A stretch of 64,000 bases of DNA from Meconema thalassinum (GCA_946902985.2 OX336397.1:153133890-153197889); one strand, 5' to 3'; shown: positions 22,366 to 33,709, numbered from the stretch's first letter. Numbers and translations are program-made. The notes: generated by a model from the sequence alone, not told the origin.

Positions 22366-23372
22366 TATGACGACAGTAAACAGTGTTAGTGTCTCGTCAG
22401 GTAGTGTAACCGTAACGGATTTATGCTCGTCGTGCAAAATAAAAGTAAAAAATGCAAATAAAATCATCACAAGATCTCAGGTAAAATTGAGGAGAAAAGT
22501 GAAACCGATTGTCATAATGTAGGCCTACCGCTACCATAACCTGAGAAACGAACTGTCCTCAAAAGACGAAATTATAAAGCTGCTAAAGGAAGATATTGCT
22601 AAGTTAATGGAAGAGATGAATAAATTAAAAGGAAACAGAGAGGAAAGCAAGGAAACTTGGTCGACAGTGATTGCTGGTAAGGTAAGATTGAATAAGCCTA
22701 GGCCTATAAATGGAGTACATGTAACTGAAATTCCCGTCTCAAATTCATTTGGAGTGCTTATCGAAGAAAATGATGACTTTCCTCGAGAAGAAAAGAAGAA
22801 AGTGATAAAGAGAAAATCCAGGAAGATGCGGATATTTGCGGATAGCCACGGGCGAGATGTAGCAGCAAGCTTATTGGAGAGAACCAGAAATGGAGGTCAC
22901 TTCGACAGTAAAGCCAGGAGCTCAAATTGCAGAGGTCACGAACGGCATGATAGGAGAGTGTGCGTCCCTTACTGCAAAGGACTACGCAGTGAACATCGCT
23001 GGAGCAAACGACGTGTATAGAAATGAGAGTAAAAAGGTAATCAAAGATTTAAAGGGTACATTGCCATACATGCAAAAAACAAATGTCATTATTGTAAACA
23101 TTCCGCAGAGATACGATTTAATTCCCAAATCATGTGTAAATGTAGAAATAGAGGCTACAAATGGAAAAATTCATAAAATTTGTAAGAGTTTTCCAAATGT
23201 CCAAATTGTAGATGTAAGTAAATTAGACAGGAAGTTCCACACTCGGCATGGCCTATTCTTAAATAGATTAGGAAAAGAGTATCTTAGTGATGAAATCTGC
23301 AAAATTGTAAATTCAAATGGTAAGAATAATTCAACAGTAATATCATTAGAGTGGAAGCAGGGAAACTGGTAG
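22366..23372 (+). pseudogene. LINE copy 2 ORF1, esterase type, frameshifted
   Basis: The ATG at 22366 opens a Ser/Thr/Val-rich N-terminus with LCSSCKIKVK, a Cys pair that may belong to a zinc-binding head. A stop after about 50 codons, and a deletion of 14 bases relative to copy 1 near 22537, break the frame. Downstream the esterase region is open in two overlapping frames (22607-23020 with RIFADSHGRD, and 22890-23372 with AGANDVY and RHGLFLNRLGK). The two overlap because of a one-base loss near 22885. It shows what the complete ORF1 of this family begins with. Confidence 0.85.
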
Positions 23373-25213
23373 AAGAAGCCAAACGTGAGGTTTGGCAATC
23401 AGATCTTTTGAAGTCAAATTTAACGGAGTGTAACAATGGTATTTCGGATTTGTCTAGCAACAATAATAATAACAATTATGATAATAATAATGTAAATAAA
23501 TCACCAACACAAGCTGGCAAAAGTAACAAATTTAAAATTTACCAACAGAATGTCCAGTCTCTGTATAATAAAATTGATTACATAAATCTTATCCTTAAAA
23601 ATGAACTTTAAAGACATCTCAGCACTATGTATTTCAGAACATTGGCTGAAAGAGGAACAACTCGAATTAATTCAATTCCCAGGGTTTATACAAGCTAGTA
23701 AATACTCTAGATCTAATATTAGCCATGGTGGTACTTGCATCTTCTTAAGAAATAATTTAGATTATGAACAGATAACAGCTTATGATTATCTAATTTGAAT
23801 TCTCTGCCATAAAAATACAGCAGTTTAAGTTAATAATTGTATGCGTATACCGTTCTCCGTCAGGAAAGTTTCCTTTATTTATAGATAAATTAGAATTGTT
23901 ACTCAATAACATGAGCAAAGTAAATTTCGATATAATAATTTGTGGGGATGTAAATGTGGATTTCTTTAAATTTGATAGAAATTGTGAATTATTAACACAG
24001 TTACTAATTTCCTATGGACTGAAACCTACAGTAAATACCCCAACAAGAATAACAAAATTTAGTAAAACCACTCCTGATCAAATTTTTATAAATACAGATA
24101 AATATCCCCATTCAATAGAAGTCTATTGTCCGGGTTTTAGTTACCACCATGGGCAAATACTGAGTTTTGAAGTATCCGAAACAATCAATAATAATGATAA
24201 TGGAGTAAAATCAAAGTGCAGGTCATTCACTGAAACAAATGTTACATATTTCAATGACTTATTAAATAAGGAAACATGGTCAGAAATTTATGAACTAGAA
24301 AATGTAAATGATAAATTTAATGCATTTTAACAGTACCCTAAAACACTATTTTGAAATAGCATTCCCCTTTAAACGAAGAACTGTTAAAAATAACAAAACT
24401 AACAATTGGATAACAACAGGGATTATGAAATCATGTCAAAGAAAGAAATTTCTACACAAACTATATAAACAATACCACACAACACCTGAATTCAATTTAT
24501 ACTACAAAAATACACTAGCATATTAAATAAGGTAATAAGACTAGCAAAGAAAATGCATAATGATAATTTTATTTCCCAATCATCTAATAAAAACAGGGCT
24601 ATGTGGTCCGTGAAGAAACTGGAAAATCTGCTAAAATACAAAGGAACATTACACTGACCGGAAATAATAAAGTGATTAATAATCCAGCGGAAATAGCAAA
24701 CACTTTTAATGACTATTTTCTGGAAATTCCACAAACATTATTAAATAAATCACAGGTAAATACACTAAATTCTAATAATAAAATAAATATATGCAGTGAT
24801 TCTTTATTTATAAATCATGTCACAAGTGAAGAGGTAAGAATAGTTATAAAAGAGCTAAAAAATAAAATCTGTGCTGCCATTGATGGCATCCCTGTTGCAA
24901 TTTTATTGAAATGTGCAGAAAATATAATAAATCCGCTTACGCACTTAATAAACAGTTCAATTCTCTCAGGAACTTACCCGGATATTTTGAAGTTATCAAA
25001 AGTAATTCCAGTGCACAAAAACGGTTCAAAAGATGAATTAGATAACTATCGTCCTATTACCTTACCAACTGGTATTGCAAAAATTGTGGAAGAAATTATG
25101 TATAAGAGACTGATAAGTTTCATAGAAAGAAATAAAATATTATCAAACTCACAACATGGATTCAGAACGGAAAAATCTACACAGACAGCAATTTACGAAT
25201 GTAGTAATAGTAT
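23351..25213 (+). pseudogene. LINE copy 2 ORF2, 5' part
   Basis: Same order as the intact ORF2 of copy 1, but in at least five frames (23351-23611, 23601-23798, 23896-24330, 24308-24526, 24603-25213). The endonuclease SDHH block reads SYHH here, so a catalytic Asp is lost. A deletion of about 15 bases removes part of the region near 23796. The RT segment reaches QHGFRTEKST and is then cut by the RTE insertion. Confidence 0.9.
25181..25213. repeat. Target-site duplication of the RTE element, left copy
   Basis: 33 bp, starting acagacagcaatttacg, matching 28374-28406 with one A/T difference near the right end. In LINE copy 1 the same sequence occurs once (around 18796-18829), proving the empty site. 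Confidence 0.95.
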
Positions 25214-25221
25214 CATCATCA

Positions 25222-26554
25222 TCATCTTGTACAGTTTCCAGCCCCAGGCTGGGTCTGTTTGGAACATAAGCCTCGCCACTTAGTCCTTTCTTCCCACCAC
25301 CTCTCCGCTGTCACTCTGGTCCAGTCCTCGCCTCTCTTCTTGACACATTCCTCCACTCCTTTCAGCCATCTATCTCTTGGTCTTCCCCTTGGTCGTTTCT
25401 TCTGCATCTGCATCTCATGTATCCTCTTGGGAATCTTCTTCTCATCCATTCTCTTTAAGTGTCCATACCACCTCAGTCTTGATGTCTCAATCCTACCTTG
25501 CAAGGGCTCCTCTTTCACCATTTCCCTGACCTTTTCATTCCTCACTCTGTCTCTTCTTGTTACTCCGATCCTACTTCGCAGGAACTTCATTTCACCTGCC
25601 TGTATTCTGCTTATGTCTCTTTTCTTCATTGTCCACGTTTCTGAAGCATAGATCAGTATCGGGATATAGTAGCTTCTGTATAGCACTTCCTTGTTTTTTG
25701 TGGGACATCTTTATTCTACACTAAGCTCCTAATGCTTCTCATAAATGCTTCTGCCTGTCTGCCACGTTCCGTAATCTCTTTGTCATTTCTCCCATTTTCC
25801 TCCACTATACTTCCCAAGTACTTGAGACTTTCCACCTTCTTCAGCTGTCCACCTCCAAGTGTTATCCCACTCATTGGTCTGTCCTTTTTCCTGGTTGTTA
25901 ACAGGATCTCACATTTACTGATGGTGAACTTCCATCCGTACTCTCCCACTGTTTCTTCCCAAGCCTTCAGTTGCTCCTGAATTTCCTCCTCCTTGTTTCC
26001 CCAGACCGTGAGATCATCTGCAAACACCATTGCTTTCATCTTATCTTCTCCTATCTTTCCTGCTATCCATGTCATTACCTCGTCCATAACCACAATAAAG
26101 AGAAGGGGTGACAGCGCACTACCCTGTTTCAGGCCACTCATTTGTCTGAACCAGTCTGTTCTTTCCCCTCCAACTTTCACACAACTCACACTTCCACAAT
26201 ACATCTCCATCACTCTGCCTACAGTCCCTTTTTCCACTCCCATGTTTTCCATTGCTTTCCAAACCTTCTTCCTACACACACTATCATAGGCCTTTTCGAT
26301 ATCCGGGAAGGCCATCAACAGATCCTCTCCAAATTCGTAGTGGTGTTCCTGGAGCTGTCTCACTGAAATATGAGATCCACTGTTGATCTCCCAGGTCTGA
26401 ATCCATACTGCTCCTCTCTCAATTTTCTCTCCACTTTTGCTCGTATTCTACTTTCTAATATCTTTTCATATATCTTGGCACAGTGAGGTATGAGTGTGAC
26501 TCCCCTGTAATTTCTGCACTCCTTTCCTGCTTCCTTTCTTAAATATTGGGACAA
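25222..26554 (-). pseudogene. RTE reverse transcriptase and C-terminal tail
   Basis: Three successive frames. 26360-26554 has CRNYRGVTLIPHCAKIYEK and EQYGFRPGRSTVDLIF. 25716-26363 has FPDIEKAYDSV (motif A), LKQGSALSPLLF (motif B) and VFADDLTVWG (motif C), with SLKYLGSIVEENG after it. 25222-25686 has the RTE tail RLRWYGHLKRMDEKKIPKR and RPRGRPRDRWLKGVEEC. Breaks lie near 26360 and 25700. The catalytic DD pair of the RT is intact, but the gene cannot give one product. Confidence 0.92.
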
Positions 26555-26621
26555 TTAATCCTTTCTCCCAATCTTCTGGGGTCTTTTTCTCCTTCCATAT
26601 CACCCTCATCACACGGTACAG

Positions 26622-28172
26622 CTACTGTTTCCCAACCTCCCCTGCTGCCTTCACCATTTCAACACTCACTTCATCCACACCCGGTGCCCTTCCTCCTTTC
26701 ATCTTGTCTATAGCCATCTCCAGTTCTCTCCAATTCAGGTCCTTTTCCATTCCTGTGTTGTCTTCTCCATCTTCCAATACATTGTCTTCCTCCCTAGGAC
26801 CATTTCGATTCAGCAAATCCTCAAAGTACTCTTTCCACACTGTCTTGAGTGTTTCTTTGTTTTGTACCTCATTTCCGTTTTTGTCCATCATTACCACATC
26901 CTCTCGCAGACCTCTTCTCTTACTTTTGACCATCCCATAAAGTACTTTCTTATTTCCTCTGCTGTCTTCCTCCATCATCTCTGTCCACTTTACCATCCAC
27001 TTCTTCCTCTCCTCTGCGACAATCTTGTTTGCTTCTTTCTTCTTTATCTTATAATCTTCCCTTGCCAGATCAGTTCTTTCCTGGAACCACACTCTGAAAG
27101 CCTTGTTCTTCCTTCCCACAGCTTCTTTTACTCTCTCATTCCTCCATGGTGTCTCTTTACACCGCTTTCTGTTGCTTGTTCTTCCACATACTGCCACTGC
27201 AGCTTCTACCATTGTGTTCTTGAATTGCTTCCATTCCTCTTCCCCTGTTTTAGGATTGTCTGTTGGCATCCTTTCCCTTATTATCTTCTGGAATTCTTCC
27301 TTGACTTCCTTTTCCTTGAGTTTCCATACTTTGATTATCCTTTCCTGGTACTCTGTCCTCCTGCTATCCTTAACAACTCCCAGGTTCATTACAAGTATTC
27401 TGTGGTCGCTATCTAAGGCCTCTGATGGTATTACCTTTATATCTCTGACACTTCTCTTCATTTCCCAGTCGTACAGCATGTAATCTACCAAAGATTTCTT
27501 TGTTAAATCACTGCTGTACCACGTTACCTTGTGGGTTTCTTTCTTCCGGAACCAGGAGTTGCCTACCACGAAACCGTTTCTCTTGCAAAAATCCAGCATC
27601 TTTCTCCCTTCTTCATTCCTGCTACCCCATCCTTCTGCTCCCAATACATCTTCATATCTTTGCCTTTCACTTCCTACATGTGCATTCAAATCTCCCATGA
27701 CAATGATGCTCTGACCATTCAACTGCTGTTGTAGCTCCTCCTCAAAGCCTTCCTTCTCTTGAGCTGTACATCCAACTTGAGGGGCATATACCTGGGCTAT
27801 CTCCAGGCTTCTTCCCTTTACAGTTACTCTGATCTTCATGATCCTGTCACTTATTCCCTTTACCTCTTCCTTCATTCCATCTCTCACAACTACTCCTACT
27901 CCACTGCTCTTTCCTTCACTGTTCCCACTCCAGTACAACCGGTACCCTTTCCTCAGTTCTCTGCGACCTTCTCCTTTCCATCTTGTTACTGCCAAGCCCA
28001 GTATATCCAGTTTTCTTCTCTCCATCACATCTACAATCTCCTCCACCTTTCCTGTCAGTGTCTGTATGTTTAATGTGCCAATTCGTAGTCCATTAGCATA
28101 TCCGGGTTGTCGTCGTTTGCATCCGTCCTTTCCGAGGCCTGTTCCTGTTTTGAAAGCAAATATGATATCCAC
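26622..28172 (-). pseudogene. RTE endonuclease and start of RT
   Basis: 516 open codons. The endonuclease shows LRIGTLNIQTLTGK, MGDLNAHVG, SLVDYMLYDW and SDHRIL. The Glu usually found in the xET(R/K)WKG block is replaced, as the text reads DILGLAVTRWKG, so a catalytic residue appears lost. The linker ends in the RT-type block KMKGGRAPGVDEVSVEMVKAAG. The frame starts at a GTG and no upstream ATG is in frame. A stop at 26622 and a frame change end it. Confidence 0.9.
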
Positions 28173-28373
28173 TACTGGCTTGCTAGGCCTATCGTAGCTT
28201 CACCAGAGCCCCGTCAGCCGTCACTTTTCAGGGTTCCCATAGAGCCTTCACAGCTACCGCAGCGGTCCCGGGGCACACAAAGTTCCCACTGTACTTCACC
28301 CCTACAGGCAATCCCCTACTTCATGCCGTTGCCCGTCTCCCACCACATGGAGGAGGGGTTGGACTTGTGGGAG

Positions 28374-28406
28374 ACAGACAGCAATTTACGAATGTAGTAA
28401 TTGTAT
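28374..28406. repeat. Target-site duplication of the RTE element, right copy
   Basis: Matches 25181-25213 with one mismatch. LINE copy 2 resumes directly after it at the expected point of its RT domain. Confidence 0.95.
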
Positions 28407-29556
28407 ACTGAAATTAATTGACAATAAGGAACATGTAACTGGCCTATTCTTGGATTTATCGAAAGCATTTGATGTTGTTGACCATAAAATCCTCCTTACC
28501 AAACTAAATCAATATGGTATTAGAGGTCTAGCTAATAAATGGATCGAGTCTTACTTAACAAGGCGTAAACAAATAGTAAGCTTGAGACACAAGGATGATG
28601 GAACCAAATTACTTAATGAAACATTTTCCAATGGGGGAATTATTGAACTTGGAGTACCCCAGGGATCGGTTTTGGGCCCACTACTCTTTCTTCTATATAT
28701 CAATGATATAACACAGAACGTTCATTCACATAAGGAAATTTTGTTTGCGGACGATACAACACTCGTAATAAAAGGTGAAACTAAACAGGTCATACAGCAG
28801 TCTGCTGACTCCGTTACAGGAGAGTTAACCAAATGGTCACAAGATAATCGCCTCATAATAAACTATAAAAAACAATATGTCTAAATTTCCACACTATACA
28901 GAATAGGAATCCTGCGAAACCCAATATAACAATAAATGGTCATCAAATAGAAAATAAATCAGAAACAAAGTTTTTAGGACTATGGATACAACAAGACTTG
29001 AAATGGAATAAACATATACAATATCTGAATACTAAACTGAACTCGATGTGCTTTGCGTTACGTATTTTGAAAACCTGCACTAGCATGCACACATTAAGAA
29101 ATACTTATTTTGCTTATTTCCATTCATACTTAAGATATGGGATCATATTTTGGGGTATGTCGCCGGATGTACTAAGCAAATTATGGCAAATGTAAACTCT
29201 AGAGAATCATGTAGACCTCTGTTTAAAGATTTAAACATTCTCTCATTGCCCTGCATTTATATCTTTGAAAGTATTATGTTTTTAAAAAGAATTTAATGAA
29301 TAAAGATGTTTTTCTTAAAACAAACAATGATGTTCATAGGCATAACACAAGACAAAATCAAAACATTCATATTTCACACACACACACACACACAAGCATA
29401 TATCAAAAAGGAACTTTTCACACTGGAGTTAAATTATACAATAAACTACCCCAGTATATAAAACTGGCCCCAAAAATAAAAACCTTTGATAGAATGTTGA
29501 AAGCTTATCTGCAGTGCCATTGTTTTTACTCAGTAGTTGAATATCTTAGCGTATAG
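28374..29556 (+). pseudogene. LINE copy 2 ORF2, 3' part
   Basis: Resumes after the RTE insertion: LDLSKAFDVVDH (motif A), GVPQGSVLGPLLF (motif B), LFADDT (motif C), then a frameshift near 28875, an internal deletion near 29178 that removes about 20 bases relative to copy 1, and a final frame to 29556. The (CA)n run near 29377 is longer than in copy 1. Confidence 0.9.
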
Positions 29557-29861
29557 GAGCGATGAAATCTATAATTATATTTTACTTTTTTAAATTTAAT
29601 TGTAATACCTAGCTGTATGTTGTTGTATTTATAGAATTAAGTTTTCATATTATGATAATAGAGTGAGGTGTAAATAGTTGTGCAATATGATTGTATCTAT
29701 TAAGATTTGCTATTATAATAAGTTAAATATTTATAATATTAGTAATACATACCTGTTAGTTCTTTTATCTTATAGATGTAAATTCTGACGTGTCCTATAT
29801 CAAAAATGTATTGAATGCATTTGATCAAATGGAATTAATAAAAATCTATCTATCTATCTAA

Positions 29862-30434
29862 GTTTACCTTTTCCTCATTTTTGCAAAATGTGAAAAGTAG
29901 GCTAAAAATGATAGGCCTAATTAAATTATAGTTAAAAATAAATAAGCTTAAAGAAATTAACATTTTAATACTTTTATATTCTATATTTTAGGACATTAAA
30001 ATATTAAAGAATATAAAAATAAAAATTAATCATTAAAATTAAAATTAGGATGAAACAATTAAAATTAAAATTTAGAAGTTAAAGAAATGATAATAAAATT
30101 AGAATTAAAAATAAAGAAGCTTATAAAATTAAAATTCTATTCCTTTATATTCTTAATTTTAAGAAGATTAAAATGCAAATGAAAACAAAAATTAAAATAA
30201 TAATAATTAATATTAGGGTAAAACAATTAAAATTAAATTAAAATAAATACAAACAAAAGGTTTTCAGTAATACCATACTCTGCCCTATAAAGGGTTAAAA
30301 TATTATTTTGTGTGTTTTGGAAATCCACATGTGTAGGCCTTCTGGTATCTTGTACATAATATACTGTTTTGTAAGAATTGTTTATTTTTACTAGATGTTA
30401 AATACTTGTTGGGAGTATTTTTCCCAACTCTGTG
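29862..30434. other. AT-rich low-complexity stretch
   Basis: Repeated aattaaaatt/ttaaaattaa text dominates 29930-30250. No gene was seen. Confidence 0.7.
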
Positions 30435-30452
30435 AAGCCTAAACTAGTGTGT

Positions 30453-31043
30453 TGTAATGTCTAAAATACTGAGCTAGCCACCTCAGGATAGTGGGGCAAT
30501 ATACTTGCTTAAATATCCACACAATGACACAGGACACCAACTTCTATTAAACATAAACATTTATTAATAATAATTATTTTACACATCTGAGCAGGTGAAG
30601 CCTCCATGGCTTAGGCGGCAGCATGCCGGCCTCTCACCGCTGGGTCCGTGGTTCAAATCCCGGTCATTCCATGTGAGATCTGTGCTGGACAAAACGGAGG
30701 CAGGCAGGTTTTTCTCCGGGTACTCCGGTTTTCCCTGTCAATATTGCATTCCAGCAACACTCTCCACTATCATTTCATTTCATCTGTCATGCATTTAATC
30801 ATTGCCCCAGAGGAGTGCGTCAGGCCTCGGCAGCCGGCACAGTTCATATCCTCGCCGCTAGATGGGGGCTTCATTCATTCCATTCCTGACCCGGTCGGAG
30901 ACTGGAAGCAGGCTGTGGATTTTCATTTTCATCTGAGCAGGTCTCCATTTTCCTTGCCTGGCATCATCCCCAAAAAAACAAAAAACATCACCATGGTTAC
31001 CTGACCATGTCATCTTTTTTTTCAACAAGAAGAAATCTGAACA
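30453..31043 (-). repeat. 3' LTR (minus orientation), split by a SINE
   Basis: Matches the 236-bp LTR at 32175-32410 on both sides of a SINE insertion (total 591 bp). Shared blocks are gagctagccacctcaggata, gacaccaacttctattaaac and accatggttacctgaccatg. Confidence 0.82.
30597..30929 (+). mobile_element. tRNA-derived SINE (family 3) inserted in the LTR
   Basis: A 12-13-bp target duplication (catctgagcaggt at 30584-30596 and 30930-30942) flanks it. The head has an A box in GGCTTAGGCGGCAGC and a B box GGTTCAAATCC (near 30650-30660). The body follows with gatctgtgctggacaaaacg and tttttctccgggtactccgg. The LTR at 32175 shows the empty site (tctgagcaggcctcc). Confidence 0.93.
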
Positions 31044-31047
31044 ACCG

Positions 31048-31100
31048 AAGCCTAAACTAGTGTGTTGTAATGTCTAAAATACTGAGCTAGCCACCTCAGG
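31048..31100. repeat. Second copy of a 53-bp segment made of flank plus LTR end
   Basis: Identical to 30435-30487: the 18-bp flank aagcctaaactagtgtgt followed by the first 35 bp of the LTR (tgtaatgtctaaaatactga ...). It lies between the left LTR and the internal region, where neither part is expected. Confidence 0.9.
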
Positions 31101-31167
31101 GTTATAGATTCATCCTCGACCCTCATACAAGTACATAACACTAAAACAAATGCACACCAAACATAAA

Positions 31168-31788
31168 TTAAGAAAGGAATACAAAAAAAAAGCAAACACT
31201 AAGGCAAAAATCACAAACTGAGCAAACATACATGATAGCCAGAAAAACCATTGACACCATCATCGCAGAAACAATTATTCTAGGTTCACCAGAAACGCCA
31301 GCATGACTATTTTCTTCTGATAGAGTAGCCGAAGCTATCTGATCGAGTCTATCAGACCTTCCTGCAGCATCAGAAAAAACCGACAACAATATCATGGTCA
31401 GAAGAAATAGCAGAATCGTCATCAGACCTGTCTGTGCCGTCATCATAATCATCTTCGTCATCATCATCATCGAGATTTTTCCTTCTTCTTCTATCTCTTC
31501 TTTTGGTCCGTCTCCTTCCGCATCGTCTCCTTCTGCAGGTGTTTCTCCTGCTTCAATCTTGGCTGCCTCTTTCGTCTGTTCCAGTTTCTTCTGCTTCTTT
31601 CTTTCCTTCTTGTTTTCCATGCTGCCCTTTGACGGCAGGGGGACCTGGTCCACAGTCCCTACCTCCACCCTCTGTTCTCCTTGGTCGGCAATAGCTAGCT
31701 GCTGCTTGGTCTTGTTGGACCGTATCCTCGTGCCGGGTCGAGGAAACTTGCGGTCGTCCGCCGCAGGCAGCTCCATGCCATGGGGCAT
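31168..31788 (-). CDS. Hypothetical protein inside the LTR element
   Basis: 206 open codons from an ATG at 31788, the only long frame of the internal region. The first half is strongly charged (KKERKKQKKLEQTKEAAK and an EGDDAEGDGPKEEIEEE stretch), as expected for a gag-like or coiled-coil protein. The second half has two hydrophobic segments (LMTILLFLLTMILLSVF and IIVSAMMVSMVFLAIMYV), which could be membrane spans. No retroviral protease, RT or zinc knuckle is seen. Low-complexity composition means an accidental frame is possible. Confidence 0.35.
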   Translation of the reverse strand: MPHGMELPAADDRKFPRPGTRIRSNKTKQQLAIADQGEQRVEVGTVDQVPLPSKGSMENKKERKKQKKLEQTKEAAKIEAGETPAEGDDAEGDGPKEEIEEEGKISMMMMTKMIMMTAQTGLMTILLFLLTMILLSVFSDAAGRSDRLDQIASATLSEENSHAGVSGEPRIIVSAMMVSMVFLAIMYVCSVCDFCLSVCFFFVFLS

Positions 31789-32158
31789 GCGAGCCTAAGC
31801 ACGCGCACGGTCTGTCTTCTGCATGTGCGTCAGCCACTTGCCTTCAGCCTTCAGTCTCTCCTTTCCCTTCTTTTTCTTCTTCTGATCCTTCACTCTCTCA
31901 TCTCGATCTGCCTGACATCTCTTCCACTTCTTACTCCTTCTCTTGCCTTCCATCTAGTCCATTTCTTCCTCCAACTTGTTCTCCTGCCTATCCTCCTCCT
32001 CCAACGCTTCTTCACGTTATCTCCTATCCTGCACCTCTAAGATCTTCTTCATTATGGCTATCATCTCAGCTTCAGCTTCAAAACTTAACTTGTTTTCCCC
32101 ATATTTCTCATTTCGTTATTCGTGCTCCTGTTTTTGTGTGATTCATAAATTCTTGCTC

Positions 32159-32172
32159 AAACGTTGGGCGCC
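32159..32172 (-). other. tRNA primer-binding site
   Basis: Minus-strand TGGCGCCCAACGTT, one base downstream of the 5' LTR. TGGCGCC complements a tRNA ending GGCGCCA, as in many insect LTR retrotransposons. Confidence 0.75.
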
Positions 32173-32174
32173 AT

Positions 32175-32410
32175 TGTAATGTCTATAATACTGAGCTAGC
32201 CACCTCAGGATAGTGGGGTAATATACTTACTTAAATATCCACACAAAGGCACAGGACACCAACTTCTATTAAACATACACATTTATTAATAATTATTATT
32301 TTACACATCTGAGCAGGCCTCCATTTCCCAACAAACAAAAAAATCAACAACATCACCATGGTTACCTGACCATGTCATCTTTCTTTTTTCAACAAGAAGA
32401 AATCTGAACA
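32175..32410 (-). repeat. 5' LTR (minus orientation), 236 bp
   Basis: Begins tgtaatgtct and ends aatctgaaca on the plus strand, with inverted TGT/ACA termini. The primer-binding site lies just to its left. Confidence 0.82.
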
Positions 32411-32639
32411 ACCGACTATCATAAAAGAACATATATCCTTCAATGAAACTTCATTGGCAAAGCACCCTATTACCTCATTGCTAGGATACCACAAATAATC
32501 CAATAAGCACAAGTATAAGACTCCTTGCAGTGCCCAGCGAGAGGTAGCCATTTCCGAACCTAAATACAACATTAAACAAACCAAAATCGTGAGGGTGAAC
32601 GCTGTAACCAAATAAATACGGTTACAGTGTGTACTTGTA

Positions 32640-32785
32640 ATTGAGGTAGGATTGGGGCAGGAAGCGGCCGTGGCTCACTATTCCTCGGATCCTAATGTAA
32701 TGTCTTGTTGCAGAGCCGGGAATCGAACCCGGTCTTCGTGGTCAATCCTAAAGCTAGCCAATGCGCAATAAGGCGGTCAGGTAAC
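32640..32785 (-). mobile_element. tRNA-derived SINE fragment (family 1)
   Basis: Contains gcagagccgggaatcgaacc (B box on the minus strand) and gctagccaatgcgcaataagg (A-box side), preceded by the body piece gaagcggccgtggctc. Confidence 0.7.
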
Positions 32786-33691
32786 TTTCTAGTTGGATGG
32801 TCAATTTACCAACACGGTATCTATTTTTCTGGGTACCGGTATGACTGGGCATCTTATATTCCATGTTCCAAATCGCTGTTCCTTAAGGGGAATTAAAGAA
32901 AAGGTCTAGGTAATTGGAGCATAAGGATTTAAGTGGCAGTTTCCGGGAAAGAAGATGTCAATTAAGGGATAAATGTTTCATGTGGTGTTGAAGCGGCATA
33001 AAGGGGGAAGTAAGTTGCATAAAAAATCAACAGATCACGGCATATTCATAGCTGTTTAGTGAGCATTAATGGTGTAAATGCACTGAGTGGTTTTAACCGA
33101 CTTGGCTACAGAATCACTTGCCACGTTGGCTAAAATAGCCCACATGCGATGGCTTCTCAATAAATGAAACTGTATAAGGAAGGAATTATAATTCTCTAAT
33201 TTCTCCCAAATTACTGTAGATGAAAACTAACTGGCGAAGAGGGGCCAGGTTAAACTGAGTGACACAGCTTGTCAAAGACCATCCAGGCTGCCAACACGAC
33301 AACCAATATCGTCAGACAATGGCAAGGAGGGGGTGTGATGGATAGTTTTACGATTGAGATGAATGTAGATTTACTTTAGGTACCAGTAGTAATAATAAAA
33401 ATAATATCGTATGGCCTCGGGTGCACATTTTGTTCTTTGACACCCAGTGGGTAGCTTGCATGTCAAATTTCCTTGTTCCATGAAGCACTATGAGAGGATC
33501 TTCGCTCCTTGAATACTCTAGCGGTTTCTAGTAGAGAAATGAGGAACTTTGTGTTGACGGAAGCTCCCGAGATGAATTTTGCTATTATGAACTCGGCCTA
33601 CTGATATCGTAAGACATGGGTGTCGTAAATTTTGCCGCCTTTGGAAAAAAAAACACTTGCCAATGCCAGGAGCGAACCTGCAAGCATGGTG
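32786..33691. other. Non-coding stretch
   Basis: No gene or bounded element was recognised between the SINE fragment and the 5.76-kb element. Confidence 0.4.
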
Positions 33692-33709
33692 TTAGGCTGT
33701 TTGCCAAAT

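Larger units (their letters stand above)
25214..28373 (-). mobile_element. RTE-clade LINE inserted in LINE copy 2
   Basis: A near full-length 3.16-kb element on the minus strand. The 3' end carries a (GAT)n tail (catcatcatcatc on the plus strand from 25214), typical of RTE elements. A 33-bp target-site duplication flanks it (25181-25213 and 28374-28406, one mismatch). It encodes one apurinic-type endonuclease plus RT polyprotein, now broken into four frames. It sits antisense to its host LINE. Confidence 0.95.
22366..29861 (+). mobile_element. CR1-like LINE, copy 2, decayed and interrupted by an RTE element
   Basis: Sister of the copy at 16085-20314 in the same orientation, with the same TCTA tail (29843-29861). 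It keeps an ATG-started ORF1 5' end that copy 1 lacks. It is split by a 3.16-kb minus-strand RTE insertion at 25214-28373. Without the insertion its length would be about 4.3 kb. Many small deletions and substitutions break both ORFs. Confidence 0.92.
30453..32410 (-). mobile_element. Small non-autonomous LTR retrotransposon
   Basis: Two direct repeats with TG...CA ends (30453-31043 and 32175-32410) flank about 1.1 kb. On the minus strand the right repeat is the 5' LTR, and a primer-binding site TGGCGCCCAACGTT follows one base after it (32159-32172). No gag, protease, RT or integrase is recognisable inside, so the element would depend on another. The left LTR is enlarged by a SINE. No matching 4-6-bp target duplication was found, and both LTRs are followed by accga on the plus strand. 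Confidence 0.78.

Noticed and set aside
26704..28397. Long plus-strand frames rich in Ser/Leu/Pro/Phe
   Set aside because: They are antisense shadows of the minus-strand RTE polyprotein.
30605..30665. Possible tRNA gene on the plus strand
   Set aside because: A and B boxes are present, but the cloverleaf does not close and the unit is the head of a SINE with target duplications.
31394..32179. Plus-strand frames opposite the LTR-element gene
   Set aside because: Low-complexity antisense of the Lys/Glu-rich minus-strand frame, with no independent support.
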